Shown: piece after piece, positions 16,936-25,132 of the stretch | Numbering within the stretch: the stretch's first letter is position 1 | How the letters are laid out: each line of letters opens with the position of its first letter | Assembly (NCBI RefSeq): GCF_019844075.1 | Contig: NZ_CP081964.1 | Location: forward strand, 1,798,001 to 1,862,000 | Length of the DNA stretch: 64,000 nt | Direction: 5' to 3' | Origin: Curtobacterium sp. TC1 | Lineage (GTDB): Bacteria; Actinomycetota; Actinomycetes; Actinomycetales; Microbacteriaceae | Position numbers and translations under genes: made by a program | The notes under the pieces: generated by a model | What the model saw: the letters and a program-made list of their open reading frames with translations, nothing else | What the model was told of the DNA's origin: nothing | Database searches by the model: none

Positions 16936-17772
16936 CTACTTCGCGAGGAACGCCAGCACGACGCGGTTCCACTCGTCCGGGTGGCTGACGTTGACGCCGT
17001 GCGGGCCGCCGGCGACGACGTGCAGCTCGGAGCCGGCGACCGCGGCGTGCGTGCGGGCCCCCGAGCCCTCGTACGGCACGGTCGCGTCGCCGTCACCGTG
17101 GATGACGAGCGTCGGCACGGTGACCTTCGGCAGGTCGTCACGGAAGTCGGTGTTCGCGAAGGACGCCATCGCCTCGAGCGCGGCGGTCTTCGACGCCTGC
17201 TTCGCGAGCGTGAGCGCCTGCTGCCGGTCCTCCTCGGAGACGACCAGGGTGCCGTCCACCGAGAAGAAGTCGGTCGTGAACTGGTCGTAGAACGCGTCCT
17301 CGTCCTTGGTCAGGCCCGCGGTCATCTCGGCCGCCTGCTCCTTCGGCAGCGGGCCGTCCGGGTTGTCCGAGGTCTGCAGCAGGTACGGCGGCACGGCCGA
17401 GGCGAAGACGACGCTGTGCAGCCGCTCGGTGCCGTACTTCGAGAAGTAGCGGGCGACCTCGCCGCCGCCCATCGAGAAGCCGACGAGGGTGACGTCCTGC
17501 AGGTCGAGCTCGGTGAGGATCGTGTGCAGGTCCTCGGTGAGGTGGTCGTAGTCGTAGCCGGTCTTCGGCTTGTCGCTGCGACCGAAGCCGCGACGGTCGT
17601 ACGTGACGACGCGGTAGCCGGCGTCGACGAACGCCGGGACCTGCTTGCTCCAGGACTCGCCGGACAGCGGCCAGCCGTGGATCAGGACGACGGTGCGGCC
17701 GGAACCGCCGGTGTCGTCGACGTGCAGGTTCGTGTCCTTGAAGAGCCCGTGGTGGGCCGTGATCTCGGTCAA
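16936..17772 (-). CDS. Alpha/beta hydrolase, non-heme haloperoxidase-like
   Basis: A 278-residue alpha/beta-hydrolase close to non-heme chloroperoxidases and esterases. Oxyanion region LIHGWPLSGESW, then RVVTYDRRGFGRSDKP, nucleophile elbow GFSMGGGE (Ser near residue 96), acid near HGDGDATVPY and catalytic His in GGPHGVNVSHPDEW. The family can hydrolyse esters or lactones and, with peroxide, act as perhydrolases. It is transcribed alone towards the terminator shared with the ABC operon. The start at MTEITAHHGLFKDTN is preceded by AGGAAG. Confidence 0.92.
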   Translation of the reverse strand: MTEITAHHGLFKDTNLHVDDTGGSGRTVVLIHGWPLSGESWSKQVPAFVDAGYRVVTYDRRGFGRSDKPKTGYDYDHLTEDLHTILTELDLQDVTLVGFSMGGGEVARYFSKYGTERLHSVVFASAVPPYLLQTSDNPDGPLPKEQAAEMTAGLTKDEDAFYDQFTTDFFSVDGTLVVSEEDRQQALTLAKQASKTAALEAMASFANTDFRDDLPKVTVPTLVIHGDGDATVPYEGSGARTHAAVAGSELHVVAGGPHGVNVSHPDEWNRVVLAFLAK

Positions 17773-18029
17773 GAGTCGCTTCCTTCCCGCGCCGCACGGG
17801 TGGCGGCACGCACCTCGTTGCTACCAGCGGGATCCCGAGCGACAGCGCGGAGTGGACAGACCCCTCGGGGCCGTCGCCGGAGGCGCTGTCCGTGACGCGC
17901 GCGGTGACCACGTTCTCCTGTCCAGCAGGATCGGGGAACCGTCAGGGCGGCGGGTGCCCCTCGTCACGAGGGAGCACCGATGAAGTGCGTCGACTCCGCG
18001 GGGTCCGTCCGGCGACGACCGCGCTGCGG

Positions 18030-18362
18030 TCAGGCGACCGGCGTCTCGCCCGTCAGGTCGGAGCGGGTGTCCGCGTGGATCGTCTCCGGGTGCTCGAACG
18101 TGTTCGCTGCCGCACGCAGACGGGCGACGAACTCGCCGTTCTCGACCTCGAGCTCGTCCTCGTCCGCATCGGCGACGACGATCTCGCTCGACGGACCGAT
18201 GAGCATCTTCGTCGTGGTCATGGTGCCGTCCTCCGCCACGGCCGGGATCGCGATGGCGTCGGCCCGGTTGCCGCCGGCGAGCGCCGCGGCGTACTCGATC
18301 ACGGCATCGGCGACGTCGTCGCTGGTCAGGATCGTCGAGCGGTCGTACTGGATGTACTTCAT
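18030..18362 (-). CDS. Hypothetical protein (110 aa)
   Basis: A 110-residue soluble protein with no membrane segment. It has a mixed composition with an acidic stretch (VVADADEDELEVENGEF, about residues 62-78). No family is recognised. It has normal codon use for the window and a start at MKYIQYDRSTI, which looks like a small conserved alpha/beta domain. It is divergent from an AraC regulator (gap 95 bases). The 257-base gap upstream of the hydrolase (17773-18029) holds nothing I can identify. Confidence 0.7.
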   Translation of the reverse strand: MKYIQYDRSTILTSDDVADAVIEYAAALAGGNRADAIAIPAVAEDGTMTTTKMLIGPSSEIVVADADEDELEVENGEFVARLRAAANTFEHPETIHADTRSDLTGETPVA

Positions 18363-18457
18363 GGCCCATCAGTCAAACGCGCGGATGCTGGCTGTCTTCC
18401 GAGGAACCCGGCGCGTCGTGCGTTGCGCGGATGCCGACATGTCGCGAGGATCGTCCT

Positions 18458-19402
18458 GTGCCCGAGATGATGCACCGCACGCAGCGGCAGGTCCGGACCG
18501 ACGAGCCGTCGGTCGCCGCCGAGGCACTCTCGGTGACCCACGTGACCCACGGCCTCACCGTCGAGGGCACCGGCGAGGGGTTCGTCTTCGAGGAACGCGT
18601 GCGGGGGACCGCCCTGTTGTCGCTCGAGTCGACGCGGTGCACGGGCATCCTGAGCGGCGCGGTCGAGCCCGGTCGGGCGATGATGATCGTCTGGGTGAAG
18701 TCCGGCTCCGCGGTCGTCGACGACAACCCCGTCAAGGTCGGCCGCCCGGTGCTCTACCGGCAGGACCCCCAGCGCTTCCGGTGGGTGGACGTCCAGCACG
18801 ACGTGCTGCGCATCGACCGGACGATCGTCGAGCAGGTCGCCGCCGAGCGTGGCGACTGGGCACCGGGTCCGTTGGAGTTCCGTCCGCGACACGTACCCGA
18901 GGGTGCGCCGTTGGCCGCGTGGTGGCTGATGGTCCGGTCGGTCGCGCAGGAGGTGCTGCAGGGCCCGGCCGACGTGCCGGTGGAACGTGAGCGCGAGCTC
19001 GCCCGGTTCGCCGCCGGTGGGCTGCTGACCGCGATCCCGCACTGGCCGGTGGGGCAGCACGAACCGGTGATGGCCTCGACCGCCCGGTTCGCCCGCGCCG
19101 AGACGTTCCTGCTCGACCACGCGACCGAGCAGATCACGGTCAACGACGTCGCCGAGGCCGCGGGCCTGAGCGTCCGCGGTGTCCAGGCTGCGTTCCAGCG
19201 GCACCACGGCATCACGCCGACGATGTACCTGCGCCGGATCCGCCTCCTGCTCGCCCGGGAGCAGCTCGAGGCCGGCGACGGCCGCAGCGTCGCCGAGATC
19301 GCCCGGGCGACGGGGTTCGCGCACCTGGGCCGGTTCGCCGGCAGCTACCGGCAGGAGTTCGGGGAGCTGCCGCGGCAGACGGCGCTGGCGGCGCGGGAGT
19401 AG
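18458..19402 (+). CDS. AraC family transcriptional regulator
   Basis: A 314-residue AraC/XylS activator, a paralogue of the one at 6777. The C-terminal double HTH starts with ETFLLDHATEQITVNDVAEA, then AGLSVRGVQAAFQRHHG and SVAEIARATGFAHLGRFAGS. The GTG start at 18458 is preceded at a good distance by GCGAGGA, so it is preferred to upstream options. It is divergent from a 110-residue hypothetical gene. The target is unknown; the acetyltransferase downstream at 19523 is a candidate. Confidence 0.9.
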   Translation: MPEMMHRTQRQVRTDEPSVAAEALSVTHVTHGLTVEGTGEGFVFEERVRGTALLSLESTRCTGILSGAVEPGRAMMIVWVKSGSAVVDDNPVKVGRPVLYRQDPQRFRWVDVQHDVLRIDRTIVEQVAAERGDWAPGPLEFRPRHVPEGAPLAAWWLMVRSVAQEVLQGPADVPVERERELARFAAGGLLTAIPHWPVGQHEPVMASTARFARAETFLLDHATEQITVNDVAEAAGLSVRGVQAAFQRHHGITPTMYLRRIRLLLAREQLEAGDGRSVAEIARATGFAHLGRFAGSYRQEFGELPRQTALAARE

Positions 19403-19449
19403 CGGGCCGGGGCGTTACCGCAAGGATCACGCAACCGCCTCGGTGTCCG

Positions 19450-19478
19450 TTGTCGGGTCGCCCGGCAGCGCCTACGTT
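19450..19478 (+). promoter_or_regulatory. Candidate sigma-70 promoter of the acetyltransferase gene
   Basis: TTGTCG at 19450-19455 and TACGTT at 19473-19478 are separated by 17 bases, about 45 bases upstream of the ATG at 19523. It matches the actinobacterial housekeeping promoter pattern moderately. Confidence 0.35.
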
Positions 19479-19522
19479 TCGGCTGTGCGACATCGCACGA
19501 ACCGTCGAACCCAGGAGGCCGC

Positions 19523-20104
19523 ATGACCGCGCCAGCCGTCCCCGTCCCCTCCACGTTCGTCCGACGCCTGCGCGAGGACGCCGCGCACGCCCGGGAGCAC
19601 GTCCTCCTCACCGCCCTGCTCGGCTCGCCGTTCCTGCCGCGGGTGGTGCGACGGCTGCTGCTGAACGCCGCAGGCGCCCGTGCCGAGTCGGCTCCCGGTC
19701 CCGGGTTCTCACTGACCGGCGACCCGCGCAACCTGTCGGTCGCGCGCGGCGTCTACTTCAACCGCGGCACGACCATCGAGGCCATCGCACCCGTCACCAT
19801 CGGTGCGAACGCCGCGATCGGCATGCAGGTCCTCATCATGACGAGCCACCACGCGATCGACGCCGACGGCCGGTGGAGCGACACCGCGACCGGTCGGCCG
19901 GTCGTCATCGAGGACCGCGTGTGGATCGGCGGCCGTGCGACGGTCCTGCCCGGCGCGCACATCGAGCACGACGTGGTCGTCGCGGCCGGCGCGGTCGTCA
20001 CCGGGCGCCTGCTGGCGCACGGTGTCTACGCCGGCGTGCCGGCGAAGCGCATCCGCGACCTGGCCGGTGCGGACGCGGCCACAGACCGCACCGCGACCAC
20101 CTGA
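19523..20104 (+). CDS. Acyltransferase with left-handed beta-helix (Maa/LacA-like)
   Basis: A 193-residue hexapeptide-repeat acetyltransferase. Imperfect hexapeptide turns run from residue 70 to 170 (VARGVYFNRGTTIEAIAPVT, then IGANAAIGMQVLIMTSHHAI, the catalytic-type His in TSHH). Later turns are VIEDRVWIGGRATVLPGAHI and VVAAGAVVTG, and the end is GVPAKRIRDLAG. Family members acetylate sugars or other hydroxyls using acetyl-CoA. An AGGAGG ribosome-binding site precedes the ATG. It is transcribed alone behind the AraC gene. Confidence 0.92.
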   Translation: MTAPAVPVPSTFVRRLREDAAHAREHVLLTALLGSPFLPRVVRRLLLNAAGARAESAPGPGFSLTGDPRNLSVARGVYFNRGTTIEAIAPVTIGANAAIGMQVLIMTSHHAIDADGRWSDTATGRPVVIEDRVWIGGRATVLPGAHIEHDVVVAAGAVVTGRLLAHGVYAGVPAKRIRDLAGADAATDRTATT

Positions 20105-20146
20105 CGGCCTGGAGGCGCGGGGCGGCCCCGCCACGGGCCTCCCGTC
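20103..20146 (+). terminator. Degenerate member of the GGACGGGAGGC hairpin family
   Basis: GGAGGC (20111-20116) pairs with GCCTCC (20137-20142), with inner GGGCGG/CCGCC pairing and an outer GACGG/CCGTC pair separated by a CCT insertion on the left arm. The stop codon of the acetyltransferase lies within the left arm. Confidence 0.6.
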
Positions 20147-20254
20147 CGCCTTCCGCGAGCGTCCCAGTGCCCCGCGTCCTTCCGTGCACACCCGCCGTCT
20201 GCGACGATGGGCGCGCAGCGGGCGACGACGCCCGCCCGTCGTGAGGAGTCCTCC

Positions 20255-20544
20255 GTGTCCGTGCGTCTCAACCCGTACCTCGGCTTCCGCTCGAGGGCGA
20301 GAACGGCCTGCTGCTGATGGCGTCGGACGCGCCGACCGGCATGGAGACGCCGTCGGAGAGCACCATCTCGCTGTCGCTCAGCGGCGACGACGACGAGGCG
20401 CTGACCCGCTACTGGAACGGGCTCGCCGACGGGGCGACGATCATCGAACCGCTGACGAAGGCGCCGTGCGGCGACACGTTCGGGACGCTCACCGACCGGT
20501 TCCGGGTCACGTGGCTCGTGGACATCAGCGGCTCGACGAGCTGA
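20255..20544 (+). pseudogene. Decayed PhnB-like VOC (glyoxalase family) gene with internal deletion
   Basis: The start GTG at 20255 encodes VSVRLNPYLGFR, the conserved N-terminus of PhnB-like VOC proteins. About fourteen codons later the frame shifts: the reading continues in another frame with LEGENGLLLMASDAPTGMET and runs to WLVDISGS, the typical C-terminal half of the same family. Roughly 50-60 central residues, including metal or catalytic positions, are missing. Two near-invariant positions look mutated (Cys in KAPCGDTF where Trp is usual, Arg in DRFRVTW where Gly is usual), consistent with relaxed selection. Confidence 0.8.
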
Positions 20545-21490
20545 CGGCGACGGGCACGCCGCCCACGCTCGCGGCGATCGGCCACCGCGGCACCCAGCAC
20601 CGGACCCGCGCGGCGTAGCGGCGGAAGTCGTCGCCGAAGCGGACCTCGAGGTCGGCCTCCTCGAGCGGTCGGACGACGCAGTTCCACACGATCGAGCCGG
20701 CGAGCGCGTAGACGACGACCATCCACGACCCGAGCAGCAGCCCGACGGCGACGCCCTGCGTGATGCCGGCGAGTGCCATCGGGTTGCGGACCGAGCGGTA
20801 CGGGCCGGCGACGACCAACCGGTTCGCGCTGGCGGAGGGCAGCGGCGTCCCCGCCCCCTTCGTCGACATCGCCGCCGCCGACGCGATGCCGAGGGCGCTG
20901 GCGAGCGCGAGGACGACGAGCCCGGCCACCAGCAGCGCGGTCACGACCGGTCCGGGCAGTGCCGGGTGCAGCCGCCAGCGGTGCTCGGCGGCGGCGATGA
21001 CCACGGGGAACACGCCGAGGAAGAGTCCCCAGAAGACGACGATCTGCAGCGCCGTCGCGACCACGTGCCGTGACGTCGCGGCACCCGGGTCGGCGGTGCG
21101 GAACCGCAGCGGACCGGACGTCAACCACTCGGTCGGCACCCGGCCGAGCAGGACGAGCGCGAGGGCCAGCCCGGAGCCGACGGTGGCCGCGGCCATGACC
21201 AGGACTCCCCAGCCGGCCTCACCGGTGACGGTGGCCCAGACGGCGAGAGCCGCGAGGACGACCGCCGTCCAGCCGGTGGCGACGATCGCTGCGGCCCGGC
21301 CGAGGGCACTGGCCGACGACGCCGCGATCGCCGACGCGACCACGAACAACGGGACGTCGACGGCCGCGACGGCGACCGGGTCGAGCGAGCCGAGGGTGAG
21401 CGTCTGGATGCCCGGGACGGTCGCGACGGTGATCCACCAGACAGCGCCACCGAGGGCCTGCAGTGCGAAGTAGAGCCGGCCCCGGGACAC
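20525..21490 (-). CDS. Isoprenylcysteine/phospholipid methyltransferase-like membrane protein
   Basis: A 321-residue membrane protein. Several hydrophobic segments fill residues 5-220. The C-terminal third carries GPYRSVRNPMALAGI (about 238-252) and a closing RPLEEADLEVRFGDDFRRYA, the signature of the ICMT/PEMT membrane methyltransferase fold, which binds S-adenosylmethionine at the cytosolic face. The target lipid or protein is unknown. Its 3' end overlaps the remains of the convergent VOC pseudogene by 20 bases. Confidence 0.85.
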   Translation of the reverse strand: MSRGRLYFALQALGGAVWWITVATVPGIQTLTLGSLDPVAVAAVDVPLFVVASAIAASSASALGRAAAIVATGWTAVVLAALAVWATVTGEAGWGVLVMAAATVGSGLALALVLLGRVPTEWLTSGPLRFRTADPGAATSRHVVATALQIVVFWGLFLGVFPVVIAAAEHRWRLHPALPGPVVTALLVAGLVVLALASALGIASAAAMSTKGAGTPLPSASANRLVVAGPYRSVRNPMALAGITQGVAVGLLLGSWMVVVYALAGSIVWNCVVRPLEEADLEVRFGDDFRRYAARVRCWVPRWPIAASVGGVPVAVSSSSR

Positions 21491-21532
21491 GTCTGCACGC
21501 TAGCAGGGCGACGCGGTGCGCCGGACGGCGCC

Positions 21533-21670
21533 TCAGTCCTGGCGGTTGATCTGCCCGAGCCACCGGCCGAACGCCGGAGTGCGGGCGTCGTGCAGCTTGG
21601 TCAGGACGGGCTTCGGCGTGCAGGTGCGCTCGTCGACGATCGCTGCGCCCTTGTGGGGTTCGAGGCTCAT
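21533..21670 (-). CDS. Small protein (45 aa)
   Basis: A 45-residue soluble peptide, MSLEPHKGAAIVDERTC to FGRWLGQINRQD. The ATG at 21670 has a well-spaced AAGGAG ribosome-binding site, which is the main support. It lies downstream of the stress-type SDR on the same strand with a 100-base gap. No family is recognised. Confidence 0.6.
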   Translation of the reverse strand: MSLEPHKGAAIVDERTCTPKPVLTKLHDARTPAFGRWLGQINRQD

Positions 21671-21770
21671 GGTGTGCTCCTTCGTGGTCTTCGTGATCGG
21701 TGCAGAGTCCGACAGCGGGCGGGTCCGATCCATTCCCACCCGCTGCCGTGTCGTCGGCGAGCGGTGCCGG

Positions 21771-22670
21771 TCAGGGCGTGACCATGCCGCCGTTCACGTT
21801 GAGCGTCTCGCCGACCACGTAGCTCGACTCGTCCGACGCCAGGAACACGTAGGCCGGGGCGAGTTCGGCCGGCTGCCCGGCGCGACCCATCGGCGACTCG
21901 CTGCTGCCGAACTCCGGCAACGTCGACGGGTCGACGCCGCCGCTCGGCTGCAGGACCGTCCACGTCGGCCCGGGAGCGACGACGTTCACGCGGATGCCGC
22001 GTTCGACGAGCAGCTGCGACAGCCCCTTCGACAGGTTGTTGATCGCGCCCTTCGACGCCGCGTAGTCGAGCCGGTCGGGCGCCGGCTTGTAGGCCTCCAT
22101 CGAGGCCGTGGTGGTGATCGTCGCACCGGGCTGCAGGTGCGGCAGTGCCGCCTTCACGAGGCGGAACAGCCCGAAGACGTTCACGTCGAAGGTCGCCTCG
22201 AACTGGTCGTCCGTGATGTCGAGCACGTCGGGCTGCCACCGCTGCTTGCCGGCGACGCTCACGAGGGCGTCGAGCCCGCCGAGTCCGGCGACCGCCTGGT
22301 CGACGAGCTCCTGCGCGTACGCCTTGTCGCGCAGGTCGCCGGGGATCGCCACGGCGGTGCGTCCGGCGGCACGGATCTGCTCGAGCACGTGGTCGGCGTC
22401 GGACTGTTCCTCCGGCAGATAGGCGATCGCGACGTCGGCGCCCTCGCGGGCGAACGCGATCGCGACGGCGCCGCCGATGCCGGAGTCACCGCCGGTGATC
22501 AGCGCCTTGCGGCCGGCGAGCCGACCGGTGCCCCGGTAGCTCGTCTCGCCCAGGTCGGGGACCGGGTCCATGGCGGACTGGAGGCCCGGCTCGTCCTGGG
22601 TCTGCGGCTCCGGCTGGACATCGGGGTAGCGGGTGCGCGGGTCGCCGTGTTCGTACTGGTCGGTGGGCAT
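21771..22670 (-). CDS. SDR family oxidoreductase (general-stress type)
   Basis: A 299-residue classic short-chain dehydrogenase with a ~45-residue charged N-terminal extension (HGDPRTRYPDVQPEPQTQDE), as in the GSP39/YdaD/YghA stress branch. Cofactor loop ITGGDSGIGGAVAIAFA about residues 57-73, catalytic Ser in TTTASMEAY, YAASK for Tyr/Lys, and NVVAPGPTWT. The C-terminus VVGETLNVNGGMVTP is canonical. Substrate unknown; members are induced by general stress. The start was chosen at MPTDQYEHGD, with AAGGAA before it. It is divergent from the DUF3140 gene. Confidence 0.92.
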   Translation of the reverse strand: MPTDQYEHGDPRTRYPDVQPEPQTQDEPGLQSAMDPVPDLGETSYRGTGRLAGRKALITGGDSGIGGAVAIAFAREGADVAIAYLPEEQSDADHVLEQIRAAGRTAVAIPGDLRDKAYAQELVDQAVAGLGGLDALVSVAGKQRWQPDVLDITDDQFEATFDVNVFGLFRLVKAALPHLQPGATITTTASMEAYKPAPDRLDYAASKGAINNLSKGLSQLLVERGIRVNVVAPGPTWTVLQPSGGVDPSTLPEFGSSESPMGRAGQPAELAPAYVFLASDESSYVVGETLNVNGGMVTP

Positions 22671-22778
22671 GGGGTTCCTTCCTGCTGGCTCGTGACCACC
22701 GAACCCGTCGGCGCTGGGGGAAGCCGGAGCGCCGTCCGTCCTGCGCACTCGTCCAGGGCCGGGGCGTTGCCTCGGGGC

Positions 22779-23117
22779 ATGAGCGACGACGACGACCAGC
22801 AGACCGAGCGCGACTTCGCCGACGCGGTGAACATGACCCCGTCGGAGCTCCGGGCGTGGCTCGACTCCGACGAGTCGAAGCACGTCGGGCAGAAGCCCCC
22901 TGGGGGCGGCGAGTCGACCGGGCACGAGAGCGGGCGGCACGTCATCCGGATCCTCGAGAAGCACAAGGCGGACCGGACCGACGACGACCACGCCCACATG
23001 CGGAAGGTGATCGGCTACGTCGCCCGGCACTCGGAGCAGCGGCCGGACGGCGACGTGCACGACACCCCGTGGCGGTGGTCCCTGATGAACTGGGGCCACG
23101 ACCCCGAGAAGCGCTGA
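22779..23117 (+). CDS. DUF3140 family protein
   Basis: A 112-residue hydrophilic protein. FADAVNMTPSELRAWLDSDE, SGRHVIRILEKHKADRTDDD, HMRKVIGYVARHSEQRP and the closing WRWSLMNWGHDP match DUF3140, a family widespread in actinobacteria and some proteobacteria with predicted DNA or nucleoid association but no proven function. It is followed by a SAP/Rho-N-like small protein gene, and both sit in a stress-like neighbourhood. No strong ribosome-binding site is seen. Confidence 0.88.
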   Translation: MSDDDDQQTERDFADAVNMTPSELRAWLDSDESKHVGQKPPGGGESTGHESGRHVIRILEKHKADRTDDDHAHMRKVIGYVARHSEQRPDGDVHDTPWRWSLMNWGHDPEKR

Positions 23118-23169
23118 GCCGCCGCCGGCTCGGAACGACGCCGGGCCGGCGCGCGTACCGTGACGCACC

Positions 23170-23424
23170 ATGCCGAACCAACTCAAGAAGCCGGACATGT
23201 ACGAGGAGCTCCGCAAGGAGGGCAACTCGAAGGAGAAGTCCGCGCGGATCAGCAACGCCGCAGCGGCCCGCGGCGAGGAGGCAGTCGGGAAGAAGGGCGG
23301 CGAGTCCGGCTCCTACGACGACTGGACCGTCGCCGACCTCCGGAAGCGGGCGAAGGAGCTCGGCCTGACCGGGTACTCGTCGAAGCGCAAGGCCGAACTC
23401 GTCGAGGCGCTCCGGGATCACTGA
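23170..23424 (+). CDS. Small protein with DUF7218-like N-terminus and SAP/Rho-N domain
   Basis: An 84-residue protein. The N-terminus ([20 protein letters not shown]) is the lysine-rich [10 protein letters not shown] signature of small actinobacterial stress proteins. The C-terminus ([20 protein letters not shown] plus [13 protein letters not shown]) is a SAP or Rho N-terminal-like helix-extended-loop-helix nucleic-acid-binding fold. Its last bases overlap the stop region of the convergent alpha/beta hydrolase gene by 7 bases. The role is unknown, probably nucleic-acid binding. Confidence 0.85.
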   Translation: MPNQLKKPDMYEELRKEGNSKEKSARISNAAAARGEEAVGKKGGESGSYDDWTVADLRKRAKELGLTGYSSKRKAELVEALRDH

Positions 23425-24416
23425 CCGAGGTCGGCGACCGCGTCGATGCCCTCGGCGATCTCCGCTGCGTGCGTGTGGTGCAGGTAGTGCCCGCCGTCGA
23501 GCAGGACAACCTGGCCGTCGACCACCGACGCTGCCTGCTCACGGTGCAGACGCTCCCACCCCGGCACCTCCGGGTCGTCGCCCACGACGAACAGGCGGAC
23601 CGGCAGATCGGCGGGGAACGCGAGGCTGCGGGCGTACCGGAAGTTCGCGCCGAGGTGCTCGTACTCGTCCAGGTACGTCGCGCGCATGCTGGTGCGGTGT
23701 GACAGCAGGGTCATCTGCTCCTTCTGCGCATCGGTGTAGGGCAGCCCGGCGTACGCGTCGCCGGACACGGTGGTGAGCACGCGGGCGAGCCCGGTGGCCT
23801 TCACGAAGCGGAACAGGCCGGACCCGACGGCCTCGTCGATGCCGGGCTGCGTCGGCACGCTGCTGTCGATGCCGACGAACGCCTGCACCTCGTCCGGGTA
23901 CGCGTTCGTGTACTCGAGCGCGTAGATCCCGGCGACCGAGTGCCCGGCGAGCACGTACCGGTCGATGCCGAGCGTCGACAGCGCCTGGTGCACCTCGTCG
24001 ACGATGTTCGCGCTGGTCCGTGGTCGGTCCGTGCCGTCGCTCAGGCCGTACCCGAGCGGCTCGACCACGACCACCCGGTGGGTGTCCTCCAGCCGGTCGA
24101 CGAGCGGGGCGAAGTCGATGACGGGGGACGCCGTGCCGAAGCCGGGCAGCAGCACGACGGTCGACGCCCCGGACCCGGTGACGGCGACGTTCACCCGGCC
24201 GCCGGTGACGGGGACGAGTTCGCCGTAGGGGCGGATGTCGTCCCGCTCGGCTGCGGTCGCGATCGCGTCGTAGGTGGCCGTGCCGCCGAGCGTCAGGGCG
24301 CCGAGGCCCACGAGCCCGACGAGCGAGAACCCGATGATCCGCAACGGGCGGCGGCGTCGGCGTGCAGGTCGGGCCGGGGTGCTGGTGGGGGTGGCCGTGG
24401 GGTGGTGCGTGTCCAT
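23418..24416 (-). CDS. Membrane-anchored alpha/beta hydrolase
   Basis: A 332-residue hydrolase. A basic cytoplasmic tail ([12 protein letters not shown]) precedes a membrane anchor ([19 protein letters not shown], about residues 27-45), so the catalytic domain is extracytoplasmic. Elements: [14 protein letters not shown] oxyanion region, [10 protein letters not shown], nucleophile [12 protein letters not shown] (Ser near residue 150), DDPEVPGW acid region and [10 protein letters not shown] with the catalytic His. Likely an esterase or peptidase-like enzyme of unknown substrate. Convergent and slightly overlapping with the SAP-domain gene. Confidence 0.9.
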   Translation of the reverse strand: MDTHHPTATPTSTPARPARRRRRPLRIIGFSLVGLVGLGALTLGGTATYDAIATAAERDDIRPYGELVPVTGGRVNVAVTGSGASTVVLLPGFGTASPVIDFAPLVDRLEDTHRVVVVEPLGYGLSDGTDRPRTSANIVDEVHQALSTLGIDRYVLAGHSVAGIYALEYTNAYPDEVQAFVGIDSSVPTQPGIDEAVGSGLFRFVKATGLARVLTTVSGDAYAGLPYTDAQKEQMTLLSHRTSMRATYLDEYEHLGANFRYARSLAFPADLPVRLFVVGDDPEVPGWERLHREQAASVVDGQVVLLDGGHYLHHTHAAEIAEGIDAVADLGQ

Positions 24417-24545
24417 GCCTGCACGCTAGGTCCGGCTCGGACCGCCGCGCATCGGAGCACGGTACCGGCGCGCGACGTCCGTGTCGTACCGCGGGCCGAC
24501 GTCGGCCGTCCGCGGAACACGCTCGGCATGGGGGAGAATGGCCGG

Positions 24546-24764
24546 GTGAACGAGACGGGCATGCCGCGCTTCCGACGGATCTGGTCGACCGTGCAGGTCG
24601 GCGTGCTCGCGATCGCCGTGGCGTTCTGCGTCGTGATGCTCGTGATCGGGCAGGGCAAGCTCGACCGCGTCTACGCCGTTGCCGCGATCTTCTTCGGCCT
24701 GGCGCTCGTCGGGCACAGCACGTACCTCTGGCTCCTCGCCCGGAACGCCCGCGCCGGCCGCTGA
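24546..24764 (+). CDS. Small two-helix membrane protein
   Basis: A 72-residue protein with two hydrophobic segments: VQVGVLAIAVAFCVVMLVIG (about 17-36) and VYAVAAIFFGLALVGHSTYL (about 42-61), ending in a basic tail. The GTG start follows GGAGAATGG. No family is recognised; small inner-membrane proteins of this form are common in actinobacteria. Confidence 0.75.
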   Translation: MNETGMPRFRRIWSTVQVGVLAIAVAFCVVMLVIGQGKLDRVYAVAAIFFGLALVGHSTYLWLLARNARAGR

Positions 24765-24793
24765 GTCGAACGGCGACGCGGGGTCGGCTCCGG

Positions 24794-25057
24794 CTACACC
24801 CCGAACCGCAGGGCGAGCGGCACCAACAGTCCGGCCACCCAGACGAGCACCATCACGAGCGCGCCGATCGCGATGAAACGGCGGCGGCGACGGAGCTTCG
24901 GGCTCCGCTCCTCGCCCCACATCTGTGCACGGACGAGCACGCGGTTCGCCTGCTCGACGACCCGGCGGACCTCGGGGTCGTCCAGCTCGAGGGCACCGGA
25001 CCGGGCGTGTTCGGCGATCACCGTGGCTTCGTCGACGGTCAGGTCGTCCTTGCGCAT
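24794..25057 (-). CDS. Small protein with C-terminal membrane anchor
   Basis: An 87-residue protein. The soluble N-terminal part (VDEATVIAEHARSGALELDD plus PEVRRVVEQANRVL) is helical. A basic patch KLRRRRR precedes one hydrophobic segment (FIAIGALVMVLVWVAGLLVP). The topology suggests a tail-anchored protein. No family recognised. Divergent from the SDR at 25133. Confidence 0.75.
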   Translation of the reverse strand: MRKDDLTVDEATVIAEHARSGALELDDPEVRRVVEQANRVLVRAQMWGEERSPKLRRRRRFIAIGALVMVLVWVAGLLVPLALRFGV

Positions 25058-25132
25058 GCTCCATCCTCGCACCGGGCGCAGGGGTACGGCGCGTCTGTGC
25101 GGGAACGGACCAGCGGCGCGTACCAAGGACGC

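Noticed and set aside
20317..20544. A 75-residue intact small gene starting at MASDAPTGMET
   Set aside because: It aligns to the C-terminal half of PhnB-like VOC proteins, and the matching N-terminal piece lies just upstream in another frame, so a pseudogene explains it better.
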